Source: Euperipatoides rowelli (taxonomy: Eukaryota; Onychophora; Udeonychophora; Euonychophora; Peripatopsidae). From it: a stretch of 14,624 nt of DNA. Position numbers and translations under genes: made by a program. Below the pieces are notes generated by a model that was not told the DNA's origin, ran no database searches, and saw only the letters and a list, made by a program, of their open reading frames with translations. Each line of letters starts with the position of its first letter. Positions within the stretch are counted from its first letter, which is position 1. Of this stretch, positions 8,068-14,624 are shown one piece after another. The stretch lies in NCBI GenBank assembly GCA_003024985.2, contig PXIH01S0001072.1. One strand, given 5' to 3'.

Positions 8068-8450
8068 AGCTATATAATTGTCGAGCCAAATAGATACCAT
8101 TTGAACTTCTCCATTTGGGTACTTTCACCTGGATCGTTGGCACTATGTTCCTGCGTTTGAAGTATAAATGAATAAGAATGACTAATGCTCGAGCAGCGAG
8201 TGGAATTCCTTGTCTTAGTACCAGCAACTTTGAAGACTGATCCAGATCAGGATTGCCGTTTGCCTCCTTCCTCAAGTTGAATTTTTTTATGGTGCTCTTA
8301 TGAAAACTAAGGACTTTGGTCCATTTTCATTGAGAGGATTGTATTCCTCTTCTGCTTTCCGAGGTATTTGGACATGGTGACGTTTGAAGGAAAAGGGGAA
8401 GTGTATTATAATGTTTCCTTCTGTCTTGCAATTTTCATTTGAAGGGCGGA
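8068..8450 (+). other. Interior of the LTR element
   Basis: 383 bases, with GC higher than the flanks. No gag, protease, reverse transcriptase or integrase motif is visible in any frame. A minus-strand frame of 75 codons overlaps it and the left LTR, but runs against the direction of the element and shows no known motif. It ends in purine-rich blocks (GAAGGAAAAGGGGAAG at about 8387-8402 and GAAGGGCGGA at 8441-8450); the latter is the likely polypurine tract for plus-strand priming. Confidence 0.5.
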
Positions 8451-8697
8451 TGGTATAACAAATTCTTAATTTTATTGGTTTATTATGTTACATTAAATTG
8501 CTCGTGTAAGAGAAAACTGTGTTGTCTTTGTGCATTATTTCGTTATAGGATCTTTGCTATTCGATAGCAAATGTCACGTGATCTGATCAGGGCATCCATG
8601 GATCATAAATATTATGCAAAGAAATCAAATCCTCTTGCACATGCATTTTAATGTTAATTTATGCATGTAAAAAATTCCAATATGTGCAACTCTTAGT

Positions 8698-8705
8698 TAT
8701 AAAAG
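8698..8705 (+). promoter_or_regulatory. TATA box of right LTR
   Basis: TATAAAAG, the counterpart of the left-LTR box. If active it would start transcripts running into the flanking DNA to the right. Confidence 0.5.
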
Positions 8706-8936
8706 AGCAATGCCATTTTGATATTCGTCTTACTCGTGGGATGACATGCGGCATTCCAGCGTGTTATTTCATTTGCAGATTTTATTTCTGTAGCTGGGAT
8801 AACGTATGTTATCCCAAAGAGTTTGTAACACCCTTTATTATCTTTATTGCTGCAGCCTTTTGTTTCCAGTCGGGCTTTTCTGTTTATTTGGCGAGTTGCT
8901 GAATTATTATTTTTCCCTTACGTGTTCCTGTTTTGA

Positions 8937-8942
8937 AATAAA
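8937..8942 (+). promoter_or_regulatory. LTR polyadenylation signal AATAAA
   Basis: AATAAA followed within 25 bases by a T/GT-rich run. It sits about 240 bases after the right TATA box and 45 bases from the LTR end, a usual R/U5 position. Missing from the left LTR. Confidence 0.55.
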
Positions 8943-8987
8943 GCATTTGTATTTCACTCCGCTGTTTTCATTTCATACAGTATAGCA

Positions 8988-9589
8988 AGCCAGATTGTTA
9001 TAATGTATTGGTTTAGGGATGGGAAAAAAACCTTTTAATTGGCTAAATGTTTAAACATTTAAACGCACCCCCTCCCCCCGAACACACACCAAAAAAAAAA
9101 CACACCTTAACATTGCAAAATTTAGCACTAAATAAATATTTAAAATTTACTATTTTTATTTTTACTGTAGCTTTTTTATGCAATACGGTACTAAATTATA
9201 GGTTTCTATTTAATGAAATTTAGTTTACCTTGATAAAAAAAAATTTTAAGCCTACATCTCATCACTTAACAAGATGTACACATTTTCAACAATTAAAAAA
9301 AAAGAAAAATAGAATTCTTCAAAAAAATAAGTTTGTTAAAACTTTTAACTAGATGTACAAACAAAATAAATCTTAACTGTTTTGCAATTAGATTTATTAC
9401 TACTAATGAAACTATAGTTTTCAAAATCGAACTTTGCAATTCAGTAGTAGAACATTGAATGTTCTACGTGATACAGTACAAGTGTGTATGGTAATGTTAC
9501 TCTATACAGTATATGTTGTGTAGCTAATATACCACAATACCCCTTTTAATACGGTGGTTTTCACGGACATCTTGAATATCATTTTGATT
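8988..9589. other. Non-coding stretch with small palindromes
   Basis: No coding block. AAATGTTTAAACATTT near 9046-9061 is a 16-base palindrome. GTAGAACATT and AATGTTCTAC (9447-9467) pair around one base. TTAGGGATGGGAAAA near 9013-9027 loosely resembles a hAT end, but no partner was found. Confidence 0.45.
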
Positions 9590-10137
9590 CAGGTGAGTGA
9601 ATGCTCTGTCAACTTTCTCTGTTCACTGGAGTTGAGTTTGCTGGTCTTGTTAATGGTGGTCTTTTCAAATGGTCCCAATTGTGCTTGTAGTCCTCTTCTA
9701 TAGGTTGGTGGGTTTTTTATGGTTAAGTGTGAGTGGCCTAGCTGGTCAAGGCGACACCTTTTTTGTCCTCGAATAGTACCATTCCCTCTATCAATTTGAC
9801 TACAATTATTGTGTAGAGAAATATTTTAATAGTACCCTTATGGCCTACTGTGAATGTCCTTCCAAAATCAGGGGGTGAATTTGGGAGTGGGTGTATCCAT
9901 GGTAATCTTGTTATTAGGTTTCTTCCCATGAACATTTCCGCTAGTGTAAGGTAGAGGGTCACATGGACCTGTAATGAACAAGCTTGAAAGGGGGGGGGTC
10001 TTAAATGTCCATAAAACGTTCTCCCTTGCCCGTTTGATGCAAGATGGTATGGCGGACTTCTGGTGTAGAGGATGCCTCTGATCTTTAAGTATTTTTGGAA
10101 GATGGCTGATGTGAATTACATTGTCATTCAACTATAG
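9590..10137 (-). pseudogene. Decayed Gypsy-type integrase (3' part of pol)
   Basis: Read on the minus strand with several frame changes, fragments follow the order of a Gypsy (Metaviridae-like) integrase. First comes a degenerate NDN piece, where the family has its second catalytic Asp (SDNG). Then YLKIRGILYTRSPPYHLASNGQ-type residues appear, of which SPPYHLASNGQ (about 10052-10084) is the conserved block before the catalytic Glu. Next, around 9890-9985, are LQVHVTLYLT and AEMFMGRNLITRLP, matching the YRNTPH..SPAELMFGR region. Then come FTVGHKG (the FxVGD block) and QKRCRLDQLGHSH (the WRRHxDQL end). In life the enzyme joins retrotransposon cDNA to the host chromosome. Frameshifts, an internal G run and loss of everything upstream of the core make this copy dead. 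Its orientation is opposite to the LTR pair at 7538-8987, so it is a separate insertion. Confidence 0.75.
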
Positions 10138-10653
10138 AATTAAAAAAATATTTTTTAACTCTTAGCCAGGATCTTTTCAAACTTTTTTTTCTCTCTCGAC
10201 TAATCAAAATGTCACATTTGTCTTACATCAATACAATTCTAAGAAAAATATAACTTACAATAAAATCAAATTATTAGTTACAATTTCTTTGCAAAATCAT
10301 TAAATTCCAATCAATTCACATTCAATAAAATATCACATTTAAAAAAATGAACAAAGTATACATTAACAATATTCAAATAGCAAATTTCCTTATTAACATA
10401 ATATCTGAATGAGATTTATATTTTTGAAATGAAATCATCAATATATTTACGATACCATAATCATAGTTCAAACTCACTTCTCACCTCTAATTCAAAATAA
10501 TCATCCCACGATCATCTTCATTTGCATAAAATCTCATAATTTTAAAAACTTTTATGTCTTACACATTAAACAATAGTTATAATTAAAAACAACTGGTGAA
10601 ATGCCATTTATTATTTTTATTTGAAAACTGTCTTAACATTTTTAGCTTTCTAC
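10138..10653. other. Non-coding stretch, nothing seen
   Basis: AT-rich DNA without splice-bounded open blocks. The integrase relic stops abruptly at its left edge here, so its 5' truncation point is about 10137. Confidence 0.45.
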
Positions 10654-10761
10654 ACGAAACAGAAACGGCTTGCAATTTTAAACGAACTAACGAAACAGAA
10701 ACGGCTTGCAATTTTAAACGAACTAACGAAACAGAAACGGCTTGCAATTTTAAACGAACTA
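10654..10761. repeat. Three identical 36-base tandem repeats
   Basis: The unit starts ACGAAACAGAAACGGCTTGC and ends TTTAAACGAACTA. Three copies lie head to tail (10654-10689, 10690-10725, 10726-10761) with no mismatch by eye. The length is a multiple of three, and the plus frame from 10654 reads TKQKRLAILNEL three times before a proline and a stop. A minus frame is open through the array as well. CpG-containing and GC-richer than its flanks. There is no spacer, so it is not a CRISPR array. It may be a recent minisatellite or the repeat part of a small exon: a TTTTTAG acceptor-like site lies at about 10639-10645, but no donor follows. Confidence 0.9.
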
Positions 10762-12159
10762 CCCTAATTTAAATGATTCCCCTAATTTTTGTTATCACCG
10801 AGAGATAGTACCAAACAGATTGTTTGAACATTAACCCATTATATAATATTGTCAAAAGTGTGATCTTTGTTTATCTCTTAAGTTCCCATTCTATGTGGTT
10901 TTTAAAAGTTTCAATTTGAATTGTAGAAGCAACTAAGTTATTCAAAATGACAATTATAACAATCTAAATCAGGCTGTGGTTATAATCTAAATTTTAATTT
11001 ATTTCTGTAAGTTATTGCATTAATAAAATTAAAACATTCAGAATTTTTTTAAACATCACATGAAATATTTTGTGCATAATGTGTGAAATTTAATCAATCC
11101 ATTTAAAAAAAAAAACTTATGTCCTTGCAATCCTTGTGGGGGTAAGACCCACAATTTATAAACAAAAGGTCTAAAAAAAACAACTAGATAGCTTTAATCA
11201 AAAATAAACTTTTTTTACTAACTTTATTGAATAGAAAAAGACGTCATTCTTACATTAAGAAAGAAGTTGGGCGTTATTTCATAATTTTTTTTATTTCCTT
11301 AATTTTCTGAAAAAAAAAAAAAAGCTACCCTAGATTTTAGAAAACGCATTCTGCATAATATTCTTTAAAATATTTTTTTTTTTTTTAACTTTTAACAATG
11401 TTTTCAACACATTACTTTGGTCTAATAAAATGAAAATGTTTATTGCAAACCAAGGCATCCAAAACATTTAGCATTGATTAAAACTTTAGAAATAATGCAT
11501 AACAAATTAATGATACATGAAATTATATAATTTATAGATCATTAGTAGGGATACGAATTTTTAGAATTTACACAGCTGCCAACCTTACAATGTCAAAATT
11601 AGGAATGTGGAGGGGGGGGGGGGTCAGCATCTCCCAGCGGAATAAGGGGAAATCCACCCCACCCCCAAAAAAAAAAAATTGACCCGAGTTAACGTCGAAA
11701 TAATTTCATATTACTATCATTTCTGACATCAGTCCCCACAGAAAAGGGTCCATTTTTTACATGCCTTTATCTAAATATAGTGAATTATTTATTTCTGAGC
11801 AAAACCATGTTGCATTTTCAGTAAAGTCTAAAACTAGAGATTCATTTTTCTCATAAAATGCAAATATTTAAATGCTTTAAATATGAAGAATATGCTTTTA
11901 TAATGGATTACAAATAATCAAAAGCAAGTTCTTTCAAGATGCAACATGTTTTTGTCCTTCTACATGCATATTTCTGTACTCCCGGTGAATTTGGAAACAT
12001 AGCTTGTATAGACATACCAATGAACAAAAGTGAAAAATAGAACACTAAAAAATTTTGAGTGTGCTACAGCAAAGTCCAAGGGCAAGCCCAGGTGAAGGAA
12101 GAGAAGTCACCCCCACTAAATTTTTTTTTTACGTAGCCTAATTCATTTCTTTTCACACT
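10762..12159. other. Long non-coding stretch with GC-rich islands
   Basis: Mostly AT-rich, no coding block. Two GC islands stand out. The one at 11572-11670 has ACAGCTGCCAACC, a 12-base G run (11612-11623) and a C-rich CCACCCCACCCCC. The one at 12066-12115 has AAGGGCAAGCCCAGGTGAAGG and ends in CACCCCCAC before a T run. Both look like transposon scraps, but no family is recognised and neither repeats within the window. Confidence 0.4.
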
Positions 12160-12207
12160 AACCTCTGCTCTATATTTACAGTATACTGTAAATATAGAGC
12201 ACAGGTT
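12160..12207. repeat. Near-perfect 48-base palindrome
   Basis: TGCTCTATATTTACAGTA (12166-12183) is followed directly by its exact reverse complement (12184-12201). After one mismatched pair, AACCT and AGGTT extend it to 12160-12207. The centre is TACAGTATACTGTA, two overlapping copies of the motif enriched across the window. Confidence 0.9.
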
Positions 12208-13381
12208 TGGAGGTTCAGAAAATGACTCCACATTCACCCATTTATGAAGGCTGCATTAAGAAGAAAATATAGTTTTTACTTTAAAAATAGCCCAATAGTC
12301 TTTTGTTTATTATTTAGTACTTCAAATATTAATTAAAAATAAAAACATTTTGTGCAGTATTCTAGAAAGAATAGTAAATTATAAAATACTCAGACATAAG
12401 TGGATACCATTAATTTATTAAATTCAAAACACCAAGTAAAAATAAAATAATGTTGATTTGTTTACAATCCCACCGATTCATAAGTTTTAGATTAGTAATG
12501 AGCCTAATGTCTTATTTATTAAAACTCAGCACAAGTAAAGCCTTATTGGTCAGTCATATCTTTAATGGAATCTATTAATAGCTTATTTCGATCCACTGGC
12601 ATTTATGAGGAAAGGAACCGAAGTAAGAGATGAATGTAAAATCAACTGTTTATTTTATTAGCATAAAAATCAGAATCTTTATATTTTTCAATAAAAATTT
12701 TTGAATGACATTTATGTCCCAATACAACTGCTAACTGGGAATTCTATGCTTAATCCACAGCCAATAATTAGTTTTAAAAGTTTGAAATTTAATATTTATT
12801 AAAATTCGTACTAACATTATTACATTAACTCGTATTTTCGTATTTCAGTTGTACGATTGGTGCAAAGAATGATTTTTTTTGACACAATTTAAATATAAAT
12901 AGAACTTTTTTTTTTTTACATATTATCTTTGAAATTCTGTTTTCTATGTTTGTAATCACTTTACAAACAAATTTAAAAATAATTTCAATTTTGTTCAACC
13001 ATTTTTTTTGTCATAATTTGTGCATCTTTGCCACGTTAATTTCTTCAACTTAATTTAACAGTCACAAATACTCTATCTTTCACATTTAAAGAATTTTAGA
13101 AAAATATCTGTTATAACCTTAGTGGTACAAGAATAACAGAAACTATACAATCTCAAACTTGTTTATTGGAAGATAAAGGAACAACTATTAAAGAGCCTCG
13201 AAACATAGGTCTCTTAACTACAGTATTTAGAATTAGGGTAGGCTTCTCTTTTTATAGAATGCTATTAAAGGTAAGTTGCATACGAGCCTGTTCGAAGGTC
13301 ATATCGATACTTATGATATCGATATTCTATGTGGTAACAATACCACAATATCATATTTAAAATTTTATAAAAATAGATGTC
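12208..13381. other. Non-coding stretch with weak exon-like sites
   Basis: AT-rich. Weak candidates only. A block at 12582-12613 has frame LFRSTGIYEERNR between an AATAG acceptor and a GTAAGA donor. An acceptor TATTTCAG at 12848 is followed by LYDWCKE and a stop. The 64-codon frame at 13166-13360 has no motif. ATATCGATA-type direct and inverted copies near 13302-13328 resemble transposon ends. None is strong enough to call as a gene. Confidence 0.35.
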
Positions 13382-13409
13382 ATTTAGCATTTTATAGCAA
13401 ATGCTAAAT
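13382..13409. repeat. Perfect short hairpin
   Basis: ATTTAGCATTT and AAATGCTAAAT pair over 11 bases around a TATAGC loop. No U run follows in a way that would suggest a processed RNA. Confidence 0.8.
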
Positions 13410-13588
13410 TGAAGTATCTCTAAGGTCCATTAGTTATTTGCAATTCAAGGCATTTTTGTATTCTTTAAATAAATTGTTAAAAAAAAAAATGAACGACTGG
13501 TTTTAAACCCGATATTTTATTAAAATTTTTAAAATATATATTTTTATCTTTAAAATCAATATTCCAAATCAACAAATTATCTTTTCAG

Positions 13589-13642
13589 ACAACTCTCAAC
13601 CTTCCAGCTGCGGATGATTTTTTTGCTCAAAAACACGGATAA
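13589..13642 (+). CDS. Possible last coding exon of an unidentified gene
   Basis: A good acceptor (TTATCTTTTCAG, ending 13588) opens TTLNLPAADDFFAQKHG followed by TAA at 13640-13642 in phase 0. The exon is GC-richer than its surroundings and AATAAA follows 28 bases after the stop (13670-13675). It could belong with the possible first exon at 7445-7486, which leaves in phase 0, but no middle exons were found. A second strong acceptor at 13936 (T-rich then TTATAG) is followed by ARVF and a stop and could be an alternative end. Family not recognised; 17 codons are too few to be sure. Confidence 0.35.
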   Translation, partial: TTLNLPAADDFFAQKHG

Positions 13643-13669
13643 ATTTTATTTATTATTTTGAATTGTCAT

Positions 13670-13675
13670 AATAAA
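13670..13675 (+). promoter_or_regulatory. Polyadenylation signal AATAAA
   Basis: Lies 28 bases after the TAA of the possible last exon at 13589-13642, just before an A run. A chance match is possible in such AT-rich DNA. Confidence 0.3.
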
Positions 13676-13825
13676 AAAAATTTATTAAATACAAAAAAAG
13701 CAAAAAATCTGAATATTATTTTGTTATTTACAGCTATTTTACAGGAGTCACGATTATTATGTTTGCTATAACGAAATTAAAAAAAATATTATAACACTTT
13801 TTTTTTTCCTGTTTGCATGTTATTT

Positions 13826-13873
13826 TATTAGAGGTTTAGATCATGTTAATCCACATGATCTAAGCCTCTAATA
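13826..13873. repeat. 20-base inverted repeat with 8-base loop
   Basis: TATTAGAGGTTTAGATCATG (13826-13845) and CATGATCTAAGCCTCTAATA (13854-13873) pair with one non-Watson-Crick position (G-T type) around TTAATCCA. TATTAGAG recurs just downstream (near 13880). Likely a collapsed miniature element or a hairpin-forming insertion. Confidence 0.85.
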
Positions 13874-14142
13874 CTGTATTATTAGAGTCACAAATCAGTT
13901 GATAGTAATTCATCTTTTTTCTTGTTTTTCTTATAGGCTAGAGTGTTTTAACATTAATAAATATTATATTGGGGAAAAGTACAGTCTCCACTGATCAAAT
14001 ACTAAGTAAAAAAAAAAAAAATCAATGGAGAAATTACATCTATCACAGGTTGAATATACTGTATCTATAAATAAGTATGTGCAAATGACGTTGCTTAATT
14101 AAATACATCATAAAATAAGTGAAACGTGATAATAGCCTAGGC

Positions 14143-14212
14143 CAGGGGTCTGCAACCTAGGGCTCTTTCAAAAAATTTTGTGGCTCTTTGAAAATTGGCA
14201 GAATGTTTTTAT
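14143..14212 (+). mobile_element. hAT-type transposon end, truncated
   Basis: It begins CAGGGGTCTGCAACCTAGGG and continues with two GGCTCTTT copies, a layout known from hAT (Charlie-like) terminal repeats. The 8 bases before it, GCCTAGGC, fit the hAT target pattern with a central TA. The element stops where the dispersed repeat begins (about 14213). No matching right end is in the window. It is a different hAT lineage from the end at 361. Confidence 0.55.
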
Positions 14213-14416
14213 TTCAATAAATATAATATTGGTGAAAAGCCCTAGACCCGAGGCTTTGTAAGCCCATGGGTCGCAGTTTTTGGAGGGCAGGAAGACAGAA
14301 AGAGAATTTTGGATAGGAAAACAGCAAGGGAGGGATAAGAATATGCTTAGCGATAGTAGATTCATTTGGTTATCTCCTCTGGTTAAGACTGTCCTAGAGT
14401 ATTACCGTAGAAATCT
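14213..14416 (-). mobile_element. Dispersed repeat, copy 2, ATT-tailed retroposon-like
   Basis: It matches copy 1 (about 4008-4170) block by block without the 28-base G run. On the minus strand its end is GCTTTTCACCAATATTATATTTATT, against TTTTTTCACC plus ATT units in copy 1: the same terminal motif with a decayed tail. This copy reaches further in the other direction, so copy 1 is likely 5'-truncated near 4172, typical of target-primed retroposition. The 60-65 codon frames on both strands here are not conserved between copies. Confidence 0.5.
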
Positions 14417-14624
14417 ATATGAATATTTGATTGAAGTCTTCGGTCCCTTCTTTCTCTTCTGATGTCTCTAACTTCCTTGAATCCCCATTTTCATTTGTTC
14501 TTCCTGTAGCTGAGATTAGATTCAGTTCTTCTTCCTGATTCTTCCTTTTCCTTTGTTGTTCTTGTGGATTAATTTCTATTCCTCTGTCCTCGTTCCTCTC
14601 AAGTATTTTAGGATTTACAAAACT
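14415..14624 (-). CDS. Open frame running off the window, charged, unidentified
   Basis: From the window edge the minus strand is open for 69 codons to TAG (14417-14415). It begins SFVNPKILERNEDRG and is rich in Glu, Lys, Arg, Gln and Asn (for example QRKRKNQEEELN and KLETSEEKEGTEDF). It has no hydrophobic segment and no recognised domain, and looks like a disordered, nucleic-acid-associated type of chain. It ends right where dispersed repeat copy 2 begins and in the same orientation. It may therefore be the C-terminal part of that element's own protein (such as an ORF1-like product), or the last exon of a host gene whose 3' end is in the repeat. The start is outside the window. Confidence 0.35.
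   Translation of the reverse strand, partial: SFVNPKILERNEDRGIEINPQEQQRKRKNQEEELNLISATGRTNENGDSRKLETSEEKEGTEDFNQIFI

Larger units (their letters stand above)
7538..8987 (+). mobile_element. Miniature or gutted LTR retrotransposon
   Basis: Two direct repeats of about 530 bases, roughly 75-80 percent identical by eye, flank only 383 bases. Both begin TG (TGTTATAACA and TGGTATAACA) and end CA (TATAACA and TATAGCA), so each carries short inverted ends TGTTATA/TATAACA, as LTRs do. Each holds TATAAAAG in the same orientation. A purine tract GAAGGGCGGA abuts the right LTR, as a polypurine tract should. The interior has no gag or pol frame. No primer-binding site for a known tRNA was recognised after the left LTR, and no target duplication is visible (TTTTA against AGCCA). 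Layout fits a TRIM-type element or an internally deleted one; the divergence means an old insertion. Confidence 0.7.
8451..8987 (+). repeat. Right LTR
   Basis: It runs from TGGTATAACA to CAGTATAGCA, 537 bases. TATAAAAG is at 8698-8705, a GGGATAAC/GTTATCCC hairpin at 8796-8815, and AATAAA at 8937-8942 followed by CATTTGTATTTCACTCC, fitting the end of the R region of an LTR transcript. Confidence 0.7.

Noticed and set aside
7772-8093. Two plus-strand frames of 97 and 67 codons in the left LTR
   Set aside because: Not kept open in the right LTR, and they overlap each other in different frames; they are LTR sequence, not genes.
8651-8902. 83-codon frame in the right LTR
   Set aside because: It covers the TATA box and hairpin of the LTR and has no counterpart of the same reading in the left LTR.
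9013-9070. Another hAT end (TTAGGGATGGGAAAA)
   Set aside because: Only a loose resemblance, no partner end and no target duplication.
10654-10761. Repeats of 36 bases, a CRISPR-like length
   Set aside because: The copies touch each other with no spacers, and the window is animal-like, so it is a tandem repeat.
13166-13360. 64-codon plus-strand frame
   Set aside because: No motif and no splice or polyA context; it runs through ATATCGATA-type repeat sequence at its end.
14168-14462. Frames of 60-65 codons on both strands in dispersed repeat copy 2
   Set aside because: The matching sequence in copy 1 does not keep either frame open; one also overlaps the better minus-strand open frame at 14415-14624.

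Overview
The window looks like intron and intergenic DNA from an animal nuclear genome. It is very AT-rich (about 70 percent by eye), no reading frame exceeds about 100 codons, and the coding pieces that can be defended are short exons bounded by GT/AG splice sites and AATAAA signals. The rest is eroded transposon material, homopolymer runs and palindromes. Nothing looks bacterial: there are no ribosome binding sites or operons. An invertebrate is likely (Gypsy, hAT and pogo-like relics, long poly-G tracts, many TACAGTA motifs), perhaps an arthropod, but the species cannot be read from this sequence.

Left part (1-3605). A hAT-type transposon end (to 361) sits in what looks like an intron. It is followed by two plausible last exons of a plus-strand gene (530-586 and 1415-1501). 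They encode a protein tail with a GPI-anchor-like hydrophobic end and are followed by AATAAA signals. A second open exon-like block (1831-2081) lies just downstream and may be an alternative 3' exon. On the minus strand, 3382-3605 is the best-supported coding segment of the window: the last coding exon of an FG-repeat nucleoporin, most likely NUP58 (p58/p45). The two genes converge, tail to tail.

Middle part (3606-7530). This would be upstream intron or neighbouring DNA of the nucleoporin gene. It carries one copy of a dispersed repeat with an ATT-rich tail, a 28-base G run, a fold-back repeat, a pogo/Tigger-like miniature element, an unidentified broken coding stretch on the minus strand (5852-6021), a TACAGTA/(TA)n cluster, a perfect 54-base palindrome and a possible first coding exon on the plus strand (7445-7486).

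Right part (7538-14624). An LTR pair flanks only 383 bases of interior (7538-8987), a miniature or gutted LTR retrotransposon. A decayed Gypsy-type integrase lies on the minus strand at about 9590-10137. Three identical 36-base tandem repeats follow at 10654-10761, then further palindromes and a candidate last exon (13589-13642). The right edge holds a second hAT end, the second copy of the dispersed repeat, and a charged open frame running off the edge on the minus strand. No complete gene lies in the window, and no novel multi-gene system is visible. The most unusual signals are the palindromes, the LTR hairpin that keeps its pairing while its sequence changes, and the TACAGTA excess.
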